64,000 bases of DNA from Bacteroidaceae bacterium (lineage in GTDB: Bacteria > Bacteroidota > Bacteroidia > Bacteroidales > Bacteroidaceae): NCBI GenBank assembly GCA_024398495.1, contig JAKSJA010000004.1, positions 24,043 to 88,042 of the forward strand. Direction: 5' to 3'. A program made the translations under genes and the position numbers. The notes under the pieces were generated by a model, which was given only the letters and a program-made list of their open reading frames with translations, was not told where the DNA came from and ran no database searches. The stretch's first letter is position 1; each line of letters starts with the position of its first letter. This document shows, piece by piece, positions 18,171-25,972 of this stretch.

Positions 18171-19278
18171 GCACTATATTACCTTGTTCTACATGAAATA
18201 TATGATATTTTGTCCTTACATGACGGAGTATCTTATCAAGATGGTCACGATTGGTATCTGTAATAAATATTTGTCCGAATTCATCGCTTGAAACAAGTTT
18301 TACGATTTGTTCAACACGCTGTGCATCCAACTTGTCAAAGATGTCATCAAGAAGAAGTATCGGTGTCTTGCCGAGTTTGTTCCGCAGAAACTCAAACTGG
18401 GCGAGTTTAAGGGCAAGAACGAAAGTTTTATTTTGTCCCTGCGAACCTTCTTTCCTCAGTGGATAGCCACCAAGAGTCATCTCCAAATCATCACGATGGA
18501 CACCATGCAGCGAATAGCCCACAGCAATATCCTTATGTCTGTCACGCTGTATGACATCCAGCAATGGTCCTCGCTGACAATGAGATACATATTTCAAGTC
18601 CACCTGTTCCTTATCTGCCGATATGCTGCTATATAGTCGCGAGAAAAATGGTGTTATCTCATCAACGAATGCAGCACGTTTTCTAAATAACAATTCTCCC
18701 TGTGATGCCATTTCCTCCTCATACACCTCGATGAGTTCGTCTAAATCAACTGATGATGAGTTTCCATTATCGTAAGATTTCAATAAATGGTTTCGTTGCT
18801 GCAAAGCATCATTATATCGTGTCAGCGCTTCGATATATTCCCTGTCATATTGTGCTATGACAGTGTCCAGAAGATGTCTGCGTTCTTCTGGCAATCCTTC
18901 TATGACAGAGGTATCCGACGGGGAAACAAGGATGAGCGGAATAAGTCCGATATGTTCTGACAGACGATGATATGACTTACCATTACGTTTGAAACTTTTC
19001 TTCCGTCCTCTCTGCATACCAAAACTGACCTTCTCTTCTGATCCATTGTCATCATGATACATGCCTTCCAACATAAAGAACTCCTGTTCATGTCGTAACA
19101 ACTGAACATCAAAATGGCTGAAAGCACTCTTACAGAAAGACAGATAATACACAGCATCAATGAAGTTGGTCTTACCTTCCCCATTATCTCCAAGAAAACA
19201 ATTTATATTCGGTGAAAGCGCGAGTTCTGCACTCTCAATATTCCTATAATTTATTATGGAGATACTGTCTAAAAACAT
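18160..19278 (-). CDS. recF: DNA replication and repair protein RecF
   Basis: An SMC-like ATPase that loads RecA at gaps with RecO and RecR. Walker A is GDNGEGKTNFIDA near the N-terminus; Walker B and the D-loop are LLLDDIFDKLD near residue 310. The ABC signature region is EGSQGQNKTFVLALKLAQ. I start it at 19278 (MFLDSISIINYRN), the usual RecF N-terminus, giving 372 residues; an in-frame ATG nine bases upstream would overlap the gene before it. Confidence 0.95.
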   Translation of the reverse strand: MFLDSISIINYRNIESAELALSPNINCFLGDNGEGKTNFIDAVYYLSFCKSAFSHFDVQLLRHEQEFFMLEGMYHDDNGSEEKVSFGMQRGRKKSFKRNGKSYHRLSEHIGLIPLILVSPSDTSVIEGLPEERRHLLDTVIAQYDREYIEALTRYNDALQQRNHLLKSYDNGNSSSVDLDELIEVYEEEMASQGELLFRKRAAFVDEITPFFSRLYSSISADKEQVDLKYVSHCQRGPLLDVIQRDRHKDIAVGYSLHGVHRDDLEMTLGGYPLRKEGSQGQNKTFVLALKLAQFEFLRNKLGKTPILLLDDIFDKLDAQRVEQIVKLVSSDEFGQIFITDTNRDHLDKILRHVRTKYHIFHVEQGNIVHVS

Positions 19279-19280
19279 AT

Positions 19281-19823
19281 TTAACATACTACCCTGTCCA
19301 TCATCACGTCATGAATCTCATACGGTATTTCTTGCATCATCTGAAATGGGAAACATATTCCTATCTTTATCATTGGAATCGTCGAATTATACGACGCAAA
19401 CCATCTGTCATAATATCCTCGTCCACGTCCCAAACGATGGCCGGCCATATCAAAGGCTACTCCTGGAACAAGCACAACCAACTGGTCGCATGAAAGAACA
19501 ACATCTTCCGTTGTGGGTTCCATGATACGGAATGCTCCGCACTGCATCTTTTCCTGACCTTCGTAAGTCCTGAGTATAATGTCGTCACCTACGGTAACAG
19601 GAAGATATACAGTCTTGTGCATGGCATACAGATGTTCTATCAATGGTATGGTGTTTACCTCATCTGCCAATGGATAATACAACATAATATGCTGTGATGA
19701 TAATACATCTGCATCTGCAAGCACCTTACAGATGATATCGTCAGACATCTTCTGCAAGTCAGCATCACTATATTTCGTCTTTTCCGACTTTATCCTGTAT
19801 CGCAGTTCAGACTTTGTCATCAA
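19281..19823 (-). CDS. 5-formyltetrahydrofolate cyclo-ligase
   Basis: ATP-dependent conversion of 5-formyl-THF to 5,10-methenyl-THF (MTHFS/YgfA family). The 180 residues begin with KSELRYRIKSEKTKY, and the hallmark motif GRGRGYYDRW is near residue 138, preceded by VVLVPGVAFDMAGHRLG. It sits 2 bp upstream of recF and 2 bp downstream of the S41 peptidase gene, so it is co-transcribed with both. Confidence 0.93.
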   Translation of the reverse strand: MMTKSELRYRIKSEKTKYSDADLQKMSDDIICKVLADADVLSSQHIMLYYPLADEVNTIPLIEHLYAMHKTVYLPVTVGDDIILRTYEGQEKMQCGAFRIMEPTTEDVVLSCDQLVVLVPGVAFDMAGHRLGRGRGYYDRWFASYNSTIPMIKIGICFPFQMMQEIPYEIHDVMMDRVVC

Positions 19824-19825
19824 TG

Positions 19826-21451
19826 TTATTTCTTCGGCTTCTTCGGGAACGCCGCACCGTCTTCGAACACTTTGAGAGCTGCTGCGATTACCTTGTCATC
19901 GATATTATTGTAACGGTATAATGCAGCTTCATCCATCTTGTTGTATACAATACGCGATATAAGCAATTTTTCCAATAGGGCTTGGCTACGCATTATCATA
20001 AGATTACGGCGTTTCAATCCGTTTGCATCAGCATAACGTACAAACTGTTCTACTATTCCCTGACGATGCAGATACGATGCCATCTGCTCAATATTGTCAA
20101 AATGATTCAAATTGCTTCTGTTATCATCCACATAGTTGTATGCGAAAGTAAAAATAAGCCCTGAATATATAGCTTCAGTATAATATGACGTAACAGCAGA
20201 CGTATCTTCTGCTACGAAGATATCAGGTGTTATTCCACCGCCACCATATACCACTCTGCCTATTGAAGTCTTATATGCCGGACCTATATTCTTTATGCTG
20301 TCTCTGGAGAAATACTCTCCACGCTTAAAGCGCTCAACAAGGTCACGTTCGTAAGTCTGCTCATCGCCTTTCTCGTAAGGTTTCTGGATACAACGCCCTG
20401 ATGGGGTATAATAACGTGCCACCGTAAGTCGCACCTGACTGCCGTCTGGAAAATCGATAGGCTGCTGCACCAATCCTTTGCCGAAAGAACGGCGACCGAT
20501 GATGATACCTCTATCATTATCTTGTATAGCACCTGCAAAAATCTCTGAAGCTGAAGCTGAAGCATCATTGATCAAAACAACAAGTGGTATACTCTGGAAA
20601 GTACCACGACCATCACTACGGAATTCCTCACGGGGCATCTTTCTTCCCTTGGTATAAACGATGAGTTTGTTTTTTGGTAGGAACTCATTAATAATCTGCA
20701 CAGCACTACCAAGGTAGCCTCCGGTATTATCACGAAGGTCTATAACGAGATTCGAAAAATTATCCCTGCCCAATTGCGTCAACGCAACCAGCACCTCTGC
20801 ATAGGTTGTCTCACCGAAGTTCTTGATACGAATATATCCTGTATGGTCATCAAGCATATATGCAGCACATACACTCTTCTGTACCACATCATCTCGCGTA
20901 ACAACATATTGTTCTATCTTCTTTGAGCGGTAGTGCAAAACTCCAAGTCTCACCTTTGTTCCTTTCGGACCTTTCAGGCGTTTCATCGCCTCAGCATTGG
21001 TACACTCCTTACCAACGAATGGTTTTCCGTCAACGGTGATGAGTTTATCTCCTGCTACAATACCAGCCTTCTCTGCCGGTCCGTTAGCAATGATTCCCTG
21101 TACACGGAGTGTATCATCACGGATGACGAAAGATATCCCTACACCAGAAAAAGACCCCTTAAGGTCATCATTGTTAGTTGCCATTTCATCGGCATTGATA
21201 TAAGTGGAATGGGGATCCAGATTAGTCAGCAGTAATGGAATGGATGATTCCACCATATCATTCATATTCACCGTATCCACATACTGGTCATCAATGATAT
21301 GGAGCAGATTGTTCAGTTTGTTACTGCTCGAATTGATAATACTGAGTCTATTACCGGAGAAATGGCTCGAATAGAATGCTCCAATGACAATACCAAACAT
21401 CACACATCCCGCCATTATCAACGGAAGAAATTTACTACTGTTCTTCTTCAT
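19826..21451 (-). CDS. S41 C-terminal processing peptidase with PDZ domain
   Basis: A 541-residue exported serine peptidase of the CtpA/Prc group. An uncleaved or cleaved N-terminal helix (residues 8-28) leads to a periplasmic N-domain. A PDZ domain (about 90-170, with GPAEKAGIVAGDKLITVDG) and the S41 catalytic domain follow: DLRDNTGGYL, then SASASEIFAG with the catalytic Ser in this block near residue 300, and the Lys in RRSFGKGLVQQP. It cleaves non-polar C-termini of periplasmic proteins. It overlaps the dCMP deaminase gene by 4 bp. Confidence 0.93.
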   Translation of the reverse strand: MKKNSSKFLPLIMAGCVMFGIVIGAFYSSHFSGNRLSIINSSSNKLNNLLHIIDDQYVDTVNMNDMVESSIPLLLTNLDPHSTYINADEMATNNDDLKGSFSGVGISFVIRDDTLRVQGIIANGPAEKAGIVAGDKLITVDGKPFVGKECTNAEAMKRLKGPKGTKVRLGVLHYRSKKIEQYVVTRDDVVQKSVCAAYMLDDHTGYIRIKNFGETTYAEVLVALTQLGRDNFSNLVIDLRDNTGGYLGSAVQIINEFLPKNKLIVYTKGRKMPREEFRSDGRGTFQSIPLVVLINDASASASEIFAGAIQDNDRGIIIGRRSFGKGLVQQPIDFPDGSQVRLTVARYYTPSGRCIQKPYEKGDEQTYERDLVERFKRGEYFSRDSIKNIGPAYKTSIGRVVYGGGGITPDIFVAEDTSAVTSYYTEAIYSGLIFTFAYNYVDDNRSNLNHFDNIEQMASYLHRQGIVEQFVRYADANGLKRRNLMIMRSQALLEKLLISRIVYNKMDEAALYRYNNIDDKVIAAALKVFEDGAAFPKKPKK

Positions 21452-21864
21452 AGCTCATGATAAATAACTTCTACGCCTGCACGTTCCATTAGTTTGATGC
21501 CGTCATCAAGACGATACTTTTCGCTATACACAACACGTTTAATTCCTGCTTGTATAATAAGTTTCGCACACTCTATACATGGTGAGGCTGTCACATATAA
21601 CGTTGCCCCGTCACTGTTATTGTTGCTGCGTGCCAACTTTGTAATGGCATTTGCCTCTGCATGCAGAACGTATGGTTTTGTAACTCCATCATCCTCACAC
21701 ACATTTTCAAAACCGCTCGGTGTTCCGTTGTAACCATCACTGATTATCATTTTGTCCTTGACCACCAAAGCACCTACCTTACGACGCTGGCAATAGCTGT
21801 TCTCAGCCCATATCCGCGCCATCTTCAGATAACGTTCATCTAGTTTTTTTTGTTTTGATTCCAT
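21448..21864 (-). CDS. deoxycytidylate (dCMP) deaminase family protein
   Basis: A 138-residue zinc-dependent deaminase. The zinc motif HAEANAI holds the ligand His and catalytic Glu, and PCIECAKLI supplies the two Cys ligands. GYNGTPSGFENV is typical of dCMP deaminases (ComEB-like), which make dUMP for thymidylate synthesis. It starts 29 bp inside the upstream peptidase gene; the first Met fits family members, so I keep it. Its stop overlaps the S41 gene start. Confidence 0.92.
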   Translation of the reverse strand: MESKQKKLDERYLKMARIWAENSYCQRRKVGALVVKDKMIISDGYNGTPSGFENVCEDDGVTKPYVLHAEANAITKLARSNNNSDGATLYVTASPCIECAKLIIQAGIKRVVYSEKYRLDDGIKLMERAGVEVIYHEL

Positions 21865-23881
21865 TGCGTTTTAATAAAGCATCAATAGTGGGTTCACTGC
21901 CTTTGAAATTCTTATAAAGTGTCATAGGGTGTTGCGTGCCACCTTTTGACAATATCTCATTACGGAACTTTTCTGCAATCTCCGTATTAAAGATTCCATG
22001 TTTCTTGAATACGCTGAACACATCTGCATCCAGCACTTCTGCCCATTTATAACTATAATATCCGGCTGCATATCCGCCTGTGATAATATGTGAAAACTGT
22101 GTCGTCATACATGTATCCGATGTCTGTGGTGTGATAACAGCTTTCTCCCAGGCCTTCCGCTCAAATGCAGGGATATCTTCATCAAAATCACTCGTACAAG
22201 TATAATATGCCATATCAAGCAAACCGAAACTTACCTGTCGCAGACAAGCAGTGGCAGCATTGAAATTACGACTGCGGACAATACGACGTATCAGCACATC
22301 CGGCATCACCTCTCCCGTTTCATGATGAAAGGCAAAAGTCTGTAGGAACTCCTTTTCGGCAGCATAGTTTTCCATAAACTGTGACGGCAATTCTACAAAG
22401 TCCCACCATACATTCGTTCCGCTCAAACTTTCATATTCCGTATTAGCAAAGATACCATGCAGGGCATGTCCGAATTCATGAAGAAATGTCTCCACTTCAC
22501 CCAATGTGAGCAGTGATGGTTTACCATGCAGTGGTTTCGTAAAATTCATCACAAGACTGACATGCGGACGGATATTCTCCCGCTTGCTGTTTATGTACTG
22601 TCCCTGAAACGATGTCATCCATGCACCAGCTTGCTTACCTTCTCTCGGATAGAAGTCGGCATACAGCACAGCAAGATAACTACCATCTTTGTCAAACACC
22701 TCATAGGCCTTAACATCCTTATGATATACAGGAATCTGCTTGTTCTCCCTGAACGTAATTCCGTACAGCGTAGTCGCAAGTCCGAAGACGCCTTTTATCA
22801 CATTCTCCAGTTGCAGGTATGGACGCAGCATCTCGCTGTCCACGTTAAATTTCTTCAATTGCAGTTTATGCGACACAAAAGCCAAGTCCCATGGTTCCAA
22901 ATCCTGTTGCATCGCCTTTATCTCTGCTATCTCCTTGAGTGCAGTAGGTTTGTATGCAGCAATGAGTTTGTTAAGGAAACGATATACATTACGTGTTTTT
23001 GATGCCATACGATGCCGCATCACATAGTCTGCGTATGTCTTGTATCCAAGTAACTGTGCCAACTCGCGTTGAAGATTTATGATACGCTTACATATCGCTA
23101 TGTTAGATGTTTTGTTATCTCTGCAACAGCGCGTATTATACGCCACATACATCTTCTTTCTCAGTTCACGCTGCGTAGAGAACTGCATGAACGGACCATA
23201 TGATGGTGCTTCGAGAGTAAATATCCAACCGTCCTTATTTTTATCCTTTGCTGTCTGTCGTGCAGCATCTATTATAGTCTGTGGAAGACCATCCAACTGA
23301 GATTTTTCCGTGATATGCAGTTTGAAGGCATTTGTCTCCTTCAACAGGTTTTGCGAAAACTGCAGACCTAACAGCGACAATTCTTCCGTCATCATGCGCA
23401 GTCGGTTCTTGCCATCATCATCAAGGAGAGCACCATTCTGTACAAAAGCATCATAATAGTCATCCAGCAACATCTTCTCCTCACCGGACAGTTTGCGATG
23501 ATGACGATGCACATACTTGACACGCTCAAACAAATCTCTGTTGAGCATCACATCATTTTCATGCTTTGTCAAAATAGGTGACAGCTTCTGGGCAAGAGCT
23601 TCCATCTTTGGATTCGACTCTGCCGACATCATATTGAAAAACGTCTCTGTAGCCCTGTCGAGAAGACCGAAATACCAATCTCTTTCTTCATCGTGATTTA
23701 CAACGATAGTATTCTCAAATGTCGGACGTTCAGGATTTGTTATTATCTCCTGCAGTTCTTCATTGTCACGCCTGATTCCTTCCAACACAGCCTCCTCATA
23801 GTCACGTAACTCTATCTTGTCAAAAGGTATCGTCTCGTGAGGGGTATCATATCTAACAAAGAAAGGATTCTGCCTTTTCAT
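21836..23881 (-). CDS. M3-family metallopeptidase (oligopeptidase / peptidyl-dipeptidase)
   Basis: A 681-residue zinc peptidase with the active motif HEFGHALHG (His468, Glu469, His472) and the distal Glu in NVWWDFVELPSQFMENYA. The M3 family covers oligopeptidase A and Dcp, which trim short peptides. I start at 23881 (MKRQNPFF) because the 22 residues before it in the open frame have no family match. A possible -7 box TATTTTTG (23910-23903) lies just upstream, with a TTTG 24 bp further, longer than usual. It appears to head the leftward run to the alkaline phosphatase gene. Confidence 0.92.
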   Translation of the reverse strand: MKRQNPFFVRYDTPHETIPFDKIELRDYEEAVLEGIRRDNEELQEIITNPERPTFENTIVVNHDEERDWYFGLLDRATETFFNMMSAESNPKMEALAQKLSPILTKHENDVMLNRDLFERVKYVHRHHRKLSGEEKMLLDDYYDAFVQNGALLDDDGKNRLRMMTEELSLLGLQFSQNLLKETNAFKLHITEKSQLDGLPQTIIDAARQTAKDKNKDGWIFTLEAPSYGPFMQFSTQRELRKKMYVAYNTRCCRDNKTSNIAICKRIINLQRELAQLLGYKTYADYVMRHRMASKTRNVYRFLNKLIAAYKPTALKEIAEIKAMQQDLEPWDLAFVSHKLQLKKFNVDSEMLRPYLQLENVIKGVFGLATTLYGITFRENKQIPVYHKDVKAYEVFDKDGSYLAVLYADFYPREGKQAGAWMTSFQGQYINSKRENIRPHVSLVMNFTKPLHGKPSLLTLGEVETFLHEFGHALHGIFANTEYESLSGTNVWWDFVELPSQFMENYAAEKEFLQTFAFHHETGEVMPDVLIRRIVRSRNFNAATACLRQVSFGLLDMAYYTCTSDFDEDIPAFERKAWEKAVITPQTSDTCMTTQFSHIITGGYAAGYYSYKWAEVLDADVFSVFKKHGIFNTEIAEKFRNEILSKGGTQHPMTLYKNFKGSEPTIDALLKRNGIKTKKTR

Positions 23882-24012
23882 CACTACACTATCGTCACAG
23901 CACAAAAATATTACTGCATATTCTTTACGAAGTGCAAAAATAAACAAAAAATCTGATATAAAATATCAGCAACAAAAAAAATAGGGATATCTGCAAAAAT
24001 AAAAAGCCTGCA

Positions 24013-24801
24013 CTATGAATTTATTATCTTAATCGCCTCGGCTAACTGTTTCTCTATAGGCATTGCGGTGTCTATCCAGTTGATGCTAAAGCCTCGGCGT
24101 TCCATCCCGCGGAACCATGTCATCTGACGCTTCGCAAACTGATGAATGGCTATTTCCAACTGCGAAAACATTTCTTCATACGTAAGTCTGCCTATAATAT
24201 GTTCAGTAAGATATTTGTACTCCAATCCATAATATATCAGGTCTTCCGCTGACACCGTCCGCAACAGTTCTCTTATCTCATCCAGCATACCGTCTTCCAG
24301 GCGTTGTTTCAAGCGACGTGTTATCCTCTCTCTCCGCACCTCTCTGTCTATGTGCAGACCTATGATGACCGACTGCAACGGTGTCCCTTTCTTTCCCAGT
24401 GCCAGAGGCCTGTCACGATGACGGCGTTCTCTTTCTTCTTCACTCTTCTTCGGAGGGATAATATAATTATCCAGCACTGATTCTATATAAAGTCCAGATC
24501 CACCGCACAATATCGGCTGTACGTTCCTTGCTGTACAGTCTCCATAAGCACGCAAAAAATCCTGTTGATAACGGTGTATATTGTATTTCTCTCCTGGGTC
24601 ACAGATGTCTATCAGATGATAAGGTACACCATCATAATCTTCCAAATCCTTGCCGGTACCCAACGTCATACCTCTATACACCTGTCGCGAGTCACCGCTG
24701 ATAATCTCTGTCGGCACACCGTCATTGATAAATCGTTTTGCGAGCTTTACCGCAAAAGCTGTTTTTCCGCAAGCTGTAGGACCGATTATCGTTATCATCA
24801 T
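24013..24801 (-). CDS. miaA: tRNA dimethylallyltransferase
   Basis: Adds the dimethylallyl group to A37 of tRNAs reading UNN codons. The P-loop GPTACGKTAFAVKLA opens the protein, followed by SGDSRQVYRGMTLGTGKD and YHLIDICDPGEKYNIHRYQQDF. At 262 residues it is shorter than E. coli MiaA (about 316), mainly in the central swinging domain; Bacteroidetes often carry two miaA genes and this may be the shorter one. It is last in the fabD-led run, 30 bp after the aminotransferase gene. Confidence 0.9.
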   Translation of the reverse strand: MMITIIGPTACGKTAFAVKLAKRFINDGVPTEIISGDSRQVYRGMTLGTGKDLEDYDGVPYHLIDICDPGEKYNIHRYQQDFLRAYGDCTARNVQPILCGGSGLYIESVLDNYIIPPKKSEEERERRHRDRPLALGKKGTPLQSVIIGLHIDREVRRERITRRLKQRLEDGMLDEIRELLRTVSAEDLIYYGLEYKYLTEHIIGRLTYEEMFSQLEIAIHQFAKRQMTWFRGMERRGFSINWIDTAMPIEKQLAEAIKIINS

Positions 24802-24831
24802 CTTGTTGTTTCAACCTTAAGACACAATATC

Positions 24832-25965
24832 CTAACTCTGGAAAGAATTCAATGTTTCCGCCACATAACGGGTCTCTTCCATTGTCATCGCAGGACCTAT
24901 AGGAATACTGAGTTCCTGTTCTGCAATACGTTCCGTAACTGGCAACGACAAATCATTCCAATCTTTGTAGCACTCCTGCTTATGCGGTGGTATAGGGTAA
25001 TGAATTAACGTTTCTATTCCCTTATCTAAAAGATACTGCTGCAACCTGTCGCGATCTGCACATAAAATAGGGAACAGATGGAAGACGGAATCGGCAATAC
25101 ATTCCTCCACACCTGTATACACATCATTGATGCATGGTAGTGAAATGTTTGCATTTTTTATATTCTCATAGTAATACCGTGCAATATTGCGACGGTGTTC
25201 ATTGTCCTCATCCAGATGTTTCAGCTTCACGCTGAGCACGGCAGCCTGTATCTCATCCAACCGCGAATTACGTCCTTGATATTTGAACCAATATTTCTTC
25301 TGACTGCCGTAGTTTGCAAGTGTACGGACAACGTCTACCAATGCCTTATTGTCTGTTGTCACCCCACCGCCATCACCAAGTGCGCCAAGGTTTTTTCCTG
25401 GATAGAAACTCCATGCCTGTGCTGATACAGAGGCCTTATAATCAGCCATTTCATCCCATTTCATCCCATGTGCTTGGGCACAGTCAGCAACGAGTAGCAA
25501 GTTATTTTTTCTACACAGCTCTCCTATTTTTGGAGTATAGGCATTACGTCCATACAGATGTACTATCATCACTGCTTTCGTGCGCGGTGTGATAAGCCTT
25601 TCAACCTCGTCTTCGTCTATTTCAAGAGTTTCCCATCGTGGTTCGGCAAGCACTGGTACGAGATTGTTTTCCGTTATTGCCAGTATCGTTGCTATATATG
25701 TATTTGCTGGTACTATCACTTCATCACCATCGTGCAGCATTCCCAATTCTTTATAGGCACGCAGGATGCAGATGAGGGCATCAAGTCCGTTGGCACACCC
25801 AACACAATAATCCGCACCGACATAATTGCTGAAATCTCTTTCAAAAATCCTATTCTGCTCACCATGCAGATACCATCCTGAATCAATGACTGAATCCACT
25901 GCTGCATGTATCTCGTCAGCATATTTTGCAGTGACATCCTTTAATGATAGAAACGGAACATACAT
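24832..25965 (-). CDS. DegT/DnrJ/EryC1/StrS-family aminotransferase
   Basis: A 377-residue PLP enzyme of the nucleotide-sugar aminotransferase family. The start PFLSLKDVTAKYADEI, then CANGLDALICIL, VPANTYIATILA and ADCAQAHG, are the family blocks. The PLP-binding lysine is in SFYPGKNLGALGDGG. Family members transfer an amino group from glutamate to keto-sugars (for example 3-keto or 4-keto dTDP/UDP sugars) for O-antigen, capsule or glycoprotein glycans. It is isolated from other sugar genes here, lying 7 bp after uvrA and before miaA. Confidence 0.9.
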   Translation of the reverse strand: MYVPFLSLKDVTAKYADEIHAAVDSVIDSGWYLHGEQNRIFERDFSNYVGADYCVGCANGLDALICILRAYKELGMLHDGDEVIVPANTYIATILAITENNLVPVLAEPRWETLEIDEDEVERLITPRTKAVMIVHLYGRNAYTPKIGELCRKNNLLLVADCAQAHGMKWDEMADYKASVSAQAWSFYPGKNLGALGDGGGVTTDNKALVDVVRTLANYGSQKKYWFKYQGRNSRLDEIQAAVLSVKLKHLDEDNEHRRNIARYYYENIKNANISLPCINDVYTGVEECIADSVFHLFPILCADRDRLQQYLLDKGIETLIHYPIPPHKQECYKDWNDLSLPVTERIAEQELSIPIGPAMTMEETRYVAETLNSFQS

Positions 25966-25972
25966 AATATAC